Shown here: in pieces, positions 33,202-40,178 of the stretch
Numbering within the stretch: position 1 is the stretch's first letter
Layout of the letters: each line of letters starts with the position of its first letter
Assembly: GCA_023398955.1 (NCBI GenBank)
Contig: JAEWRL010000006.1
Span: 1 to 40,178 of the forward strand
Reading direction: 5' to 3'
Length of the DNA: 40,178 nucleotides
DNA from: Pseudomonadota bacterium
GTDB taxonomy: Bacteria > Myxococcota_A > Polyangia > Polyangiales > Polyangiaceae
Translations under genes and position numbers: made by a program
The notes under the pieces: generated by a model
The model's input: the letters and a program-made list of their open reading frames with translations, nothing else
What the model was told of the DNA's origin: nothing
Databases searched by the model: none

Positions 33202-34088
33202 TTCCGCAGAGGCAGAGGTCGCCCCAGCTGCCGCAGCACCGCTTGCAGGTCTTCCCAGACATCCTTCTTCGCGGCGGGGTTCCGCAGCAAATAGGCGGGG
33301 TGGAACGTCGGCATCACCGCGATGCGGCCGTTGTACAGTTTCCAGTTGCCGCGGAGTCGGGTGATCCCGCCCGCGAATCCGAGCAGGCCCTCGACCGCCG
33401 TGGCGCCCAATGCAACGATGACCGTCGGGTCCAGGACCTCGAGCTGCCTTCTCAGATAGGGCGCGCATGCCGCCATCTCCGCAGGCTGGGGCTTGCGGTT
33501 ATCCGGCGGGCGGCACTTGACGATGTTGCAGACGTAGACCTCGTCCTTGTCGAGACCCATGGCCGCGATCATGCGATCGAGAAGCTGCCCCGCTTTGCCC
33601 ACGAAGGGCACGCCCCGCGCGTCCTCGTCTGCTCCAGGACCCTCCCCAACGAAACAAAGCCCGGAGCTCCCCGATCCACGAGCGAACACTGTCTGCGTGC
33701 GGGTCTGGTGCAAGGCACAGAGCGCGCACGTTCGCACCTCTGCCTCGATGGGAGCCAGCTTCTCACGCACCGAGAGCGCGTTCTCCACCCTTTCGCGAGA
33801 GACAAGCTGCTCCGTCGCCACGGGAGGGGCGCTGACCGGACGAGGAACGCGCGCTGGCGCCGCGCCCACCGGAGCTCCCGCTGCCGCGGCTCGCGCACGC
33901 GGCGCCACCGACGGTGTGGGGTCGGCGAAGCGCGGCGCAGGCTCCCAGGGCGCCGCTGCGTCGGCGGGGATGCCCACGGAACCGGTGATGGTGCACCATT
34001 CGAGGTATGCCCTGAGCGCGGACCCCAGCTCTGCCACCTCGGCGCCCAGCTCCTCGGGACTCTCCTCTGCTTTCGAGGTAGCCGTCAT
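33198..34088 (-). CDS. Family 4 (type 4) uracil-DNA glycosylase
   Basis: 296 residues. The first 105 residues form an Ala/Pro-rich extension not found in the compact thermophile enzymes. The catalytic domain has the four Fe-S cluster cysteines in the family spacing: C121 and C124 (RTCALCALHQTR), C192 (VYVCNIVKCRPP) and C208 (AACAPYL). The active-site loop is FVGEGPGADEDARGVPFVGK, followed by ALGATAVEGLL and the uracil-binding MPTFHPAYLLRNP. It removes uracil from DNA after cytosine deamination (base-excision repair). The gap to trxB is 4 nt, and the DUF2085 start overlaps its stop. Confidence 0.92.
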   Translation of the reverse strand: MTATSKAEESPEELGAEVAELGSALRAYLEWCTITGSVGIPADAAAPWEPAPRFADPTPSVAPRARAAAAGAPVGAAPARVPRPVSAPPVATEQLVSRERVENALSVREKLAPIEAEVRTCALCALHQTRTQTVFARGSGSSGLCFVGEGPGADEDARGVPFVGKAGQLLDRMIAAMGLDKDEVYVCNIVKCRPPDNRKPQPAEMAACAPYLRRQLEVLDPTVIVALGATAVEGLLGFAGGITRLRGNWKLYNGRIAVMPTFHPAYLLRNPAAKKDVWEDLQAVLRQLGRPLPLRK

Positions 34089-34092
34089 CGGA

Positions 34093-35058
34093 TCAGTCTT
34101 CGTTGGCGGCGAGCCAGCGCTCGGCGTCGAGGGCCGCCATGCAGCCCGTCCCCGCTGCTGTCACTGCCTGCCGGTAGACCCAGTCGGCGCAGTCGCCAGC
34201 CGCGAAGACACCCGGGATGTTGGTACGGGTCGAACCCGGCGCCACCTTGAGATACCCGTTCGGATGGCGCTCGAGTTGGCCCTCGAAGAGCTCCGTCATT
34301 GGCGTGTGCCCGATGGCCACGAACAGGGCGCCAACAGCCAGTTCGGTGAAGTCCCCCGTTTTCATGCACTTGAGACGAACACCGGTGACCCTGTCGCTGT
34401 CGACCCCGAGGACCTCATCGACAACGTGGCTGAAGTAGACGCGGATCTTCGGGTTCTCGAGCACGCGCTGCTGCATCGTCTTGCTCGCACGGAACTCGTC
34501 GCGGCGGTGCACGAGGGCCACGGACCTGCAGAGACCAGCGAGGTACGTGGCCTCTTCCATGGCCGTGTCTCCGCCGCCAACGACCACGACGTCCTCGTTG
34601 CGGAACAGCGCGCCGTCACAAACAGCGCAGGCGCTGACCCCCTTGTTCTTGAGCTTCTCTTCGCTCTCGAGTCCCAGGTAGTTGGCGCGCGCGCCCGTGG
34701 CCACGATGACCGTCTTCGCGAGATAGAGCTCGTTCTCGTCTTCGCCCACCCAAACCTTGAAGGGCCTCGAGCTCAGATCCACCTTCTGGACGTCGGCCGT
34801 CACGAGCTTCGTGCCTTGGCGCTCGGCCTGCTCTCGGAAGAGCGCCATCATTTCCTGTCCGGTGACGCCGGTAGGAAAACCGGGGTAGTTCTCCACCTCC
34901 GTCGTGAACATGAGCTGCCCGCCGGGGATCAGACCGCCTGCATTGAAGCCCTCCACGCAAACAGGAGAGAGGTTGGCCCGCGCAGCGTAGATTGCTGCCG
35001 TGAGTCCCGCCGGGCCGGAGCCGATGATGAGCACCTTGTGAAGCGTCGGTTCTGTCAT
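34093..35058 (-). CDS. trxB: Thioredoxin-disulfide reductase
   Basis: 321 residues from ATG 35058 (GGAAGGG Shine-Dalgarno); an upstream ATG at 35091 lacks one. FAD site: VLIIGSGPAGLTAAIYAARA, with ATGARANYLGL and GVFAAGDCADWVYRQAVTAA. Redox-active pair C144-x2-C147 in ACAVCDGA. NADPH site: VVVVGGGDTAMEEATYL and HRRDEFRASK. It reduces thioredoxin with NADPH in the cytoplasm. First gene of a likely operon with the uracil-DNA glycosylase (4-nt gap) and DUF2085 genes. Confidence 0.95.
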   Translation of the reverse strand: MTEPTLHKVLIIGSGPAGLTAAIYAARANLSPVCVEGFNAGGLIPGGQLMFTTEVENYPGFPTGVTGQEMMALFREQAERQGTKLVTADVQKVDLSSRPFKVWVGEDENELYLAKTVIVATGARANYLGLESEEKLKNKGVSACAVCDGALFRNEDVVVVGGGDTAMEEATYLAGLCRSVALVHRRDEFRASKTMQQRVLENPKIRVYFSHVVDEVLGVDSDRVTGVRLKCMKTGDFTELAVGALFVAIGHTPMTELFEGQLERHPNGYLKVAPGSTRTNIPGVFAAGDCADWVYRQAVTAAGTGCMAALDAERWLAANED

Positions 35059-35171
35059 TTTCCCTTCCTGCATGGCCCAGCTGCCAAGCAAAATCCAGAG
35101 ACTCTACCTCTTTGGGCATGCGACCTCTTCGGGCATGCGGGCGCGAGAACGACGGCCAAAGCCGAAACTCT

Positions 35172-36827
35172 CTATTCTCGAATGGGGCTGGCCTTCAGCG
35201 CAGCCTTCCCGTCTTTCTCGTAAACGGTGAACTTGACCCGGGTAGCGCCGTGCCGAGACACCAGAGCCTGTTTGTTTTTCTGCAGCGTTTGTTCGAACTT
35301 CTCGTAGGAGAAGCCTTCCAAGCTTTCTCCGCAGTGTTCCTTCATCCGTACGAAGTCCTGGTAGACCTGCTGCCAAGCAGATGCCTCGTCATCCCCACCC
35401 TGCTCGTCGCTCGAGCCGCCCACGGAGGCCGTCGATGGCGGCGCCGGTCGTCCCGGCGGACCAGGACGGCGCGGGACGCTGCCCTTCGCCTGGGGTAAAG
35501 GCCGGCTCTTGCCCGGCGACGTCGGCAGGGGCCTGCTCTGGGGCTGCCCGATGGACGAGGGCGGACCTCCGGGCGAGCCGCCGGAAGATTTGGCAGCAGC
35601 ATCACCACCACCGGGAAAGGCAAATGCGCTCATCTGCGGCTGGTCTGGCAGATCCCCGAGCACCTTGTTCAAGTCGGCGGCCTTGCGCGGAACGCCACCC
35701 TTCGCCGCAACCTTGTCGAGACCCTCGTTGATATCGGCGGCAATCTTGCGGAAGGTGCCGCGGAATTTGCTGGGCGCCAGCTGATCCTCCTTGCCGGAGG
35801 CCAGAATAGCGGCCTCCCGCCGGAAGGTGCGCAGAGGTAGCGTGTGCTCGAGGACGGTGAAGAGCAGTCCGATCAGGGCGACGCCGAGCGCCGCACCGAT
35901 GGCGATCCAAACGTTTGCCGACTGCTTGTCCTTGTCGTCGCTCTTCGTGAAGAAGCCGAAGGGGCTCTCCACGTGGGTCGGCAAGCGTGCAACGGCGTAG
36001 CCCGCGCCAAGCTGCCAGGCCTCGCCCGGCAGGCGCGTGTACTGCACCCCCAGCATGCCCGCGAGCATCCGCACGCTGCTGCGTCCCTTCTTCTTGAACT
36101 CGGGGTCCTCCTGGAGCTCCTCCAGATCGGAGACGAGCTGATCGAGCTGCCCCACGACGAAGCCCTCGGGCGCCCCGGAGGCGACCCGCTGTCCCTCGGT
36201 AAAGAAGGCAATCGCCGCACCCGTGCGGCGCGAGAGCTCCTGGGCGAATCGGTCGTCGACGATGCGTGCCCCGACAATGGCGCCCGCCGGGAGCTGCCCG
36301 AGCTCGTATTCCACGGGCCGTGCCACCACGCGGTAGATGCGATCCAGGACCAGAGTATCGTCGCGAACGTAGCCATGCAAAGCATCCGCCACGACGGGAT
36401 ACCCGCCTAGCTCGAAGTCCTCCATCCCCCTGGCCTGCTCGTAGCCGAGGTGAGCCAACACACGACCATGCTGGTCGACCGCGAACACGGCATCGAACGC
36501 CGCGTCCTTGGGGATGCCCTCGTTGATCTTGCGCAAGGAAGCCGTCGCGGCGTCGCGGCTCTTCTCGGGCACCTTATTCTCGGACCGGCTCGATTCGTGG
36601 AGGGCTCTGGCAAGCTTCTCGTCCACTGCGAAGTTGATGAGCTGCGCTGCACGCTGCCTGGCATCACCGCGCAGGTACCAGGCCACGACCTGGCTGTCAG
36701 AGTTGAGCCCCTCGCCCATGGCCCGCGCTCCCGCACGGTTATACATGCTCATGGCCAGGTACAGCACGAAAATGGCTGCCCCGATCACCAGAGCCAGAAG
36801 GACGTTCCAGAACCTCGAGAGTAGCAT
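35172..36827 (-). CDS. Membrane sensor-like protein with conserved myxobacterial C-terminal domain
   Basis: 551 residues. There is one N-terminal helix (FWNVLLALVIGAAIFVLYLA) and a second near residue 305-325 (VWIAIGAALGVALIGLLFTV), so residues 30-300 lie outside the inner membrane. That part resembles a dCache-type sensor: FDAVFAVDQHGRVLAHLGYE, GAIVGARIVDDRFAQELSRR, GAAIAFFTEGQRVASG. A HAMP-like region (LPLRTFRREAAILASGKEDQ) and a Gly/Pro/Ser-rich linker (about 400-480) follow. The C-terminal 70 residues (YQDFVRMKEHCGESLEGFSY, then KHEXF-like helices and GATRVKFTVYEKDGKAALKA) resemble what I recall as the MXAN_5187-type C-terminal domain. Its ATG shares one base with the stop of the upstream gene (TGATG). 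Confidence 0.68.
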   Translation of the reverse strand: MLLSRFWNVLLALVIGAAIFVLYLAMSMYNRAGARAMGEGLNSDSQVVAWYLRGDARQRAAQLINFAVDEKLARALHESSRSENKVPEKSRDAATASLRKINEGIPKDAAFDAVFAVDQHGRVLAHLGYEQARGMEDFELGGYPVVADALHGYVRDDTLVLDRIYRVVARPVEYELGQLPAGAIVGARIVDDRFAQELSRRTGAAIAFFTEGQRVASGAPEGFVVGQLDQLVSDLEELQEDPEFKKKGRSSVRMLAGMLGVQYTRLPGEAWQLGAGYAVARLPTHVESPFGFFTKSDDKDKQSANVWIAIGAALGVALIGLLFTVLEHTLPLRTFRREAAILASGKEDQLAPSKFRGTFRKIAADINEGLDKVAAKGGVPRKAADLNKVLGDLPDQPQMSAFAFPGGGDAAAKSSGGSPGGPPSSIGQPQSRPLPTSPGKSRPLPQAKGSVPRRPGPPGRPAPPSTASVGGSSDEQGGDDEASAWQQVYQDFVRMKEHCGESLEGFSYEKFEQTLQKNKQALVSRHGATRVKFTVYEKDGKAALKASPIRE

Positions 36828-37672
36828 CAGCCCTCGTCCTTTTTCTTGTCCGCGAGCTTGATGGGCGCCCGCCGCAGATCGACGTCCTTGCCTTTGAACT
36901 CCACCTCGACCGGGGTGCCCACGGGCTCACCCGCGAAGTAGGGTTGCACCTGATACGTGCCAGGCTCCGGGACGGAGAGGGCAAATTCGCCCGCCATGGA
37001 TGGATACGCGATGGAAGCGACCTTCGGGTGGCCTACCACCCAGAACCGCAGGCTGGGGGCAAGCTTGTCGCGGATCTCGAAGACCCCCTCCCCCGGCACG
37101 GTCCACTCGCGCTGGTCGCCAGGTTTGGTGCGGCTGGGCGAAAAGCTCGGGAGCCCGACCGCATAGAGACTGTGGTCGAACGGATCAGTATTCTGGAAAG
37201 CGATTCGCGTACCGGGTGCCAGCACGATGGTGACCGGCGTCGTGCGCCCGCCGCCGACTCGAACCAGTACTGGTTTCTGCGGCTTGGTCGGGACGCCAGC
37301 AATCAGCGCAATGCACACCTCCTTCGGGATGTGAGGGAAGAGCTGGCGGTAGTCTGCCCTCACTGTGGGCACGGGCTCCCGGAACGAATAGCCGTGCTCG
37401 TTCGGGTTCTTCGCCTCCTGCCAAACAGGGTTCCGCAGGTACATGAACCCCGACACCTTGCCTACGATTCGCGCGGCTTCAGCAACGAGTGTCATGGAAA
37501 GAACAGCCATGAGGAGGCTCAAAGGAAGCCCCCAATGCGGCCATCGCGCCCCATTCCACACGAGCCCGAGCCGCCGCTCGTTCCCCGAAACAATGGGGCG
37601 ATGCCGCAAGAGCCGCATTCCCCAGCCCTCCGACTCCTGCGGCGGTGTCGTCTTCTTTGAACCGTGGATCAT
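36827..37672 (-). CDS. Cupredoxin-like secreted or membrane-anchored protein
   Basis: 281 residues. An N-terminal positively charged stretch leads to a hydrophobic segment (WGLPLSLLMAVLSMTLVAEA) that may be a signal or anchor; the start could be ATG 37672 or M19 at 37618. The mature region reads GKVSGFMYLRNPVWQEAKNP, then PVTIVLAPGTRIAFQNTDPF, DHSLYAVGL and GVFEIRDKLAPSLRFWVVGH, the layout of a cupredoxin beta-sandwich. The His in DHS and GHP could be ligands, but no full copper site (with Cys-Met) is seen. The C-terminus ends in a Lys-rich tail. Coupled to the sensor-like gene downstream (TGATG overlap), so the two probably work together at the envelope. Confidence 0.65.
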   Translation of the reverse strand: MIHGSKKTTPPQESEGWGMRLLRHRPIVSGNERRLGLVWNGARWPHWGLPLSLLMAVLSMTLVAEAARIVGKVSGFMYLRNPVWQEAKNPNEHGYSFREPVPTVRADYRQLFPHIPKEVCIALIAGVPTKPQKPVLVRVGGGRTTPVTIVLAPGTRIAFQNTDPFDHSLYAVGLPSFSPSRTKPGDQREWTVPGEGVFEIRDKLAPSLRFWVVGHPKVASIAYPSMAGEFALSVPEPGTYQVQPYFAGEPVGTPVEVEFKGKDVDLRRAPIKLADKKKDEG

Positions 37673-37712
37673 GTCGACCAGGGACGGTAGCCGAGTCTCG
37701 CTCCTGAAGGAA

Positions 37713-37732
37713 GGGCCTAGCGATCCGCTGGC
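37713..37732. repeat. 19/20 copy of the 6S RNA apical hairpin sequence
   Basis: GGGCCTAGCGATCCGCTGGC here matches 38030-38049 (inside the 6S RNA gene) with one difference. On the minus strand both copies can fold as GCCAGCG / CGCTAGGC over a 3-nt loop. This copy lies 41 nt upstream of the start of the cupredoxin-like gene, in its probable leader. Confidence 0.6.
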
Positions 37733-37888
37733 CTACTGCCAACCACTCGAAACTACAAGGATTTACGACGCGTTACAGCAGCCCTCCACTCTTTGCCACT
37801 GCTGGGCCTGGCCAGCCCCTCATCCTGTCCGACGACGTCGGTACGTCCAACCGGACCATTCCTGAGCGCTAGAGCGCGAGAAAGCAAC

Positions 37889-37920
37889 GAGCGGGCCCAC
37901 GGAGAACCATGGACCCGCTC
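37889..37920 (-). terminator. Rho-independent terminator of 6S RNA
   Basis: On the minus strand GAGCGGGTCCATGG pairs with the complementary CC(G)TGGGCCCGCTC (12 of 14 pairs) over a short loop, followed directly by the T-rich GTTGCTTTCT. It starts 3 nt past the 6S closing stem. Confidence 0.72.
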
Positions 37921-37923
37921 GCG

Positions 37924-38121
37924 AGTTCCTTACCGTACAGGCCGTGGGACTGATGCGTAGCTCCGAACCCCTAGCAAATGCTAGGTGGGCACCTCGAGAC
38001 AGCTTCTGGCTTCCCGGTGAGATCGCTCCGGGCCTAGCGCTCCGCTGGCTCTCTGGCTCCCGGGCTCATCGCTTGTAAGGGATTCGTTAACTAGCTCCGC
38101 ACGAACCCGATAGAGGGAACT
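37924..38121 (-). ncRNA. ssrS: 6S RNA
   Basis: 198 nt on the minus strand, a normal 6S length. Its ends pair: AGTTCC (38121-38116) with GGAACT (37929-37924). Further pairs are TGCG/CGCA (38101-38098 with 37957-37954), AGCT/AGCT and CGAATCCC/GGGGTTCG (38086-38079 with 37971-37964). They enclose an open central bubble. The 3' side of the bubble carries the small hairpin CCTAGCA-TT-TGCTAGG (37985-37970), as in known 6S RNAs. It sits in a CACCT...AGGGGTTC context, preceded by GGGAAGCC..AAGCTG, all matching the 3' half of E. coli 6S as I recall it. An apical hairpin closes the top. The RNA mimics an open promoter and sequesters sigma-70 RNA polymerase in stationary phase. Confidence 0.85.
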
Positions 38122-38156
38122 TCATTCAACGTAAGGGGAACGCGTTAACCAGTCAA
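38121..38156 (-). promoter_or_regulatory. Sigma-70-type promoter of 6S RNA
   Basis: TTGACT (38156-38151) and TACGTT (38133-38128) on the minus strand are 17 nt apart. Six nucleotides after the -10 comes A38121, which is exactly the first base of the RNA closing stem. The agreement of promoter geometry and RNA end supports both calls. Confidence 0.75.
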
Positions 38157-38232
38157 TCCGGGACCCCGCCGGCCTGCTCCAGACTTGCGCGCTTCCCGAG
38201 CGACAGCGGAAAACTGGTCCAAATTCGGGATC

Positions 38233-39825
38233 ATGGGCGAGCGTTGGCCCATGACCCCGAATGGCCGAGAAGACGCGCACGTTGCCCCACCGGAGTGCGG
38301 GGTCGAGGTCATCTCTCCCGACGAGGCCAGCTTGCGGCATGCCGCCCTGACCGGTGAGCCCTGGCTGCTCGTGGAGCTTCCAATACCCGGTCCCGTCGCC
38401 CGTCACCGGCTCGCCTCGCTCATTGATGAAGCCATCGAGTCGGCCTTGGCTCAACGGGGCGCGGCAGCCCTCGGCGTCGCGGCGACGCAGGACCTGGATG
38501 CAGCCCTCGACGATCAGCTCTTTCGAGCGCGTGCCATCGGCCTTCAGGGTCTTTGTTTGATGATTCCGCCCTTACATGGAATGACAGGGAACACGGGAGT
38601 GCTCGAGGCCGACGACAGCGCCGCCCTGCGCTGGTGGGTCGAGGCTGCCACAGGACGGCCCCTCCGTTTGTGGATTGACGACGCCAACCGCTACCTCGGG
38701 ATTTACGGCCCGCCCCAACCCCTCTACAAGGTGATTGCGCTTGCCGGCGGCGGCGACCACTCCTCTGCCACGCTGGCCACGACAGCCCGAAGTCATGCAG
38801 GCGACCCGCAGACGGAACCCCGCGCGGCGCGGGAGCCTCTCGCTCGCGGGATAGCCAAGGATCGAGCTGCCTCGAACGCTCGAGCCGAAGCGGCACCGGG
38901 ACCCGGCGAGGAGAGGGAGCTGACCCTCCCTCTGGAGGGGGCTAGCCAGCGCCGCTCAGCACAACGCGAACCGGAGCCGCTTCACCCTCACCTCGCAGAG
39001 CATTGGCCCGAATGGGCCAAAGAGCTGGAAAGCGCGCGCGGCCCGAGGCCTCTCAGCGCCGTGGAGCGGCTCTTCGTCAGCGCGTATTGCCCCCTCACCG
39101 AAGCCATCCACCATGGCATCGCTCCCGCGTCGGCTCGCGCCATCGCGGAGCAGTGGGCGCGAAGCTTCGAACACAGCTACTCGGAGGCCTTTGAGGCCCT
39201 ACGGTTGCGGGGCCGCCGGCCGTCGATGGTCCTCGACGTACCGGACCTCGCTCTGCGGATTGCTAGGCTGCACGGAGCTCGAGCCGTTCAGCTGATCGTC
39301 GTCGATGGAATGCGCTTCGACCTGGGGCAGCGGGTCCAACGAGCCCTCGAGCGAACCATCGGCGACGCGGCGACGCTCACGGAGCGGCTATTGACCTGGG
39401 CGGCGCTGCCCTCGACAACCTCCGTCCAGTTGGAACTGCTCGGGCGCGGCGCCGACGGATTGCGCGACCGCACGGCGGGGCTCGACTCCGACCTCGCCCT
39501 GGCAAGGGGTCGCGGCGCGCGCACCCTGCGCCGCGTCAAAGCCGGAAGCCGCGAGGTGCTGAAGCTCGATCTGGTGGAGTCGGATCTCTGCGACCGTGGG
39601 CCGCGCCTGCTCGAACGTCTGGATCGTCTCGCTGAGGAGGCCGCGGACCCGTTGGCCAACTGTATCCTTCAGTTGCCGCCGCGTACCCTCGCCGTGATCT
39701 TCGGCGATCACGGCTTCATCTGTGATGCCGACGAACGCGGCACGAGCGCCGGTCGGCACGGCGGCGCCAGTCCGGAGGAAGTGCTCGTGCCGGCCTACGC
39801 TTGGCTCACGGGTGCCGTTCACTGA
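38233..39825 (+). CDS. Stand-alone PglZ-domain protein
   Basis: About 530 residues from ATG 38233; the frame is open to 38185 only with a TTG, and ATG 38251 is another choice. Residues 1-190 are an unassigned alpha/beta region (PWLLVELPIPGPVARHRLAS, LDAALDDQLFRARAIGLQGL). Then comes a charged low-complexity linker (about 190-260). From about 260 on it is a PglZ-type alkaline-phosphatase-fold domain: VQLIVVDGMRFDLGQRVQRA with metal-binding D358, LAVIFGDHGFICDADERG with D492/H493, and the ending GRHGGASPEEVLVPAYAW. PglZ proteins are core parts of BREX and Pgl phage defence and also occur alone or with signalling domains. No BREX partners are nearby. Divergent from the 6S RNA gene. Confidence 0.78.
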   Translation: MGERWPMTPNGREDAHVAPPECGVEVISPDEASLRHAALTGEPWLLVELPIPGPVARHRLASLIDEAIESALAQRGAAALGVAATQDLDAALDDQLFRARAIGLQGLCLMIPPLHGMTGNTGVLEADDSAALRWWVEAATGRPLRLWIDDANRYLGIYGPPQPLYKVIALAGGGDHSSATLATTARSHAGDPQTEPRAAREPLARGIAKDRAASNARAEAAPGPGEERELTLPLEGASQRRSAQREPEPLHPHLAEHWPEWAKELESARGPRPLSAVERLFVSAYCPLTEAIHHGIAPASARAIAEQWARSFEHSYSEAFEALRLRGRRPSMVLDVPDLALRIARLHGARAVQLIVVDGMRFDLGQRVQRALERTIGDAATLTERLLTWAALPSTTSVQLELLGRGADGLRDRTAGLDSDLALARGRGARTLRRVKAGSREVLKLDLVESDLCDRGPRLLERLDRLAEEAADPLANCILQLPPRTLAVIFGDHGFICDADERGTSAGRHGGASPEEVLVPAYAWLTGAVH

Positions 39826-39943
39826 AGAGCAGCGCTGGAGCAGTGGATGGACCCGCCTCTGACCGGGCTCGCGGGCTCGCTGGGGGGCGGGAGAGCAGGA
39901 CGGGCCCCCTCGACCCAATTCGGCGCTCTGCGTACCGCCGCTA

Positions 39944-40178
39944 GGGCCTGTCCCTGAATGCGTGCCCGTGCCCGTGCCCGGCGCTGTACGCCGAAAACTT
40001 TTCCATGGTGCTTGGGGCATGCTCCAGGGAGCGCAGCATGCTTCGACTGCAACTGAACGACGGTCAGTGGTCAAAGTTGGCTCTTGTGCTGGAAGGCCAG
40101 CGCGGAGCGGGGCGCCGGGCGAAGGATGATAGAAACTTCATCGAAGCGGTTCTGTGGTGGCGCCGCACGGGGGTACCA
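39944..40178 (+). mobile_element. Left end of an IS5/IS427-type insertion sequence (continues past the window)
   Basis: A likely IS tip, GGGCCTGTCCCTGAATGCG, starts at 39944 right after CTA of a CTAG target, the kind of site IS427-group elements use. It is followed at 40038 by the transposase start. A short CCCGTG repeat lies between. The right end is not in the window. Confidence 0.62.
40038..40178 (+). CDS. IS5-family (IS427-like) transposase, N-terminal fragment at the window edge
   Basis: From ATG 40038 the frame reads MLRLQLNDGQWSKLALVLEG, then QRGAGRRAKDDRNFIEAVLW and WRRTGVP. This is the DUF4096-type N-terminus of IS427-group transposases, which typically reads DEQW..i..lLP....GRp..DnR.fi.avLw..rTG.pWrdLP. 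The DDE catalytic residues lie beyond the window. Whether the element is intact cannot be seen. Confidence 0.75.
   Translation, partial: MLRLQLNDGQWSKLALVLEGQRGAGRRAKDDRNFIEAVLWWRRTGVP

Noticed and set aside
38233..39825. BREX or Pgl defence locus
   Set aside because: Only a PglZ-like gene is present; no methyltransferase, BrxC/PglY-type ATPase or protease lies in the window.

Overview
The window is GC-rich, gene-dense and strongly codon-biased. It carries lipoproteins with very long Gly/Ser linkers, several hybrid signalling kinases, a TonB-like protein, and an HNH-endonuclease family and a sensor protein of kinds I know from myxobacteria. I read it as chromosomal DNA of a Myxococcota bacterium, probably Polyangia (Sorangium-like). 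This is inference from gene style; no rRNA marker is present.

Layout. 1-1790: the edge of an HNH-endonuclease-type gene, then a long gene-poor stretch that looks like mobile-element debris (a truncated group II intron/reverse-transcriptase leader next to a tandem 18-bp repeat). 1789-6428: an AI-2E-type permease and a hybrid histidine kinase with an N-terminal LacI/periplasmic-binding-like sensor. 6604-11626: an unknown membrane protein, an L,D-transpeptidase lipoprotein, a NUDIX hydrolase, a small unknown protein and an HTH regulator with a perfect 16-bp palindrome upstream. 11906-14618: a translationally coupled REC-EAL / FHA-GGDEF pair (c-di-GMP breakdown and synthesis) and a small coiled-coil protein. 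14628-17791: an MscS channel with an apparent one-base frameshift, a TonB-like protein and a small protein. 18034-20734: a TIGR01777 epimerase, a lipoprotein and an unknown protein. 20885-21229: tmRNA (ssrA), followed by a lone QueC-like PP-loop enzyme. 23169-26808: two secreted lipoprotein glycoside hydrolases (GH30, GH10), a plant or fungal polysaccharide-degrading pair. 26918-31715: a KaiC-like double ATPase coupled to a histidine kinase, preceded by a GH13 enzyme. 31931-35058: a beta-barrel protein and a trxB / family 4 uracil-DNA glycosylase / DUF2085 operon. 35172-37672: a two-gene operon of a membrane sensor-like protein and a cupredoxin-like protein. 37889-38156: a 6S RNA gene on the minus strand with promoter and terminator. 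38233-39825: a stand-alone PglZ-domain protein. 39944-end: the left end of an IS5/IS427-type insertion sequence.

The most notable items are the 6S RNA. Its identity rests on a promoter that places +1 exactly at the closing stem, the 3'-side bubble hairpin and an abutting terminator. It carries an internal copy of its own promoter spacer, and a 19/20 copy of its apical hairpin lies upstream of the next operon. Next come the KaiC-like protein with altered catalytic and phosphorylation residues, coupled to a kinase with a dead receiver domain, and the LacI-type-sensor kinase. I do not see a complete multi-gene defence or biosynthetic cluster. PglZ and QueC-like proteins occur in defence systems, but here each stands alone.
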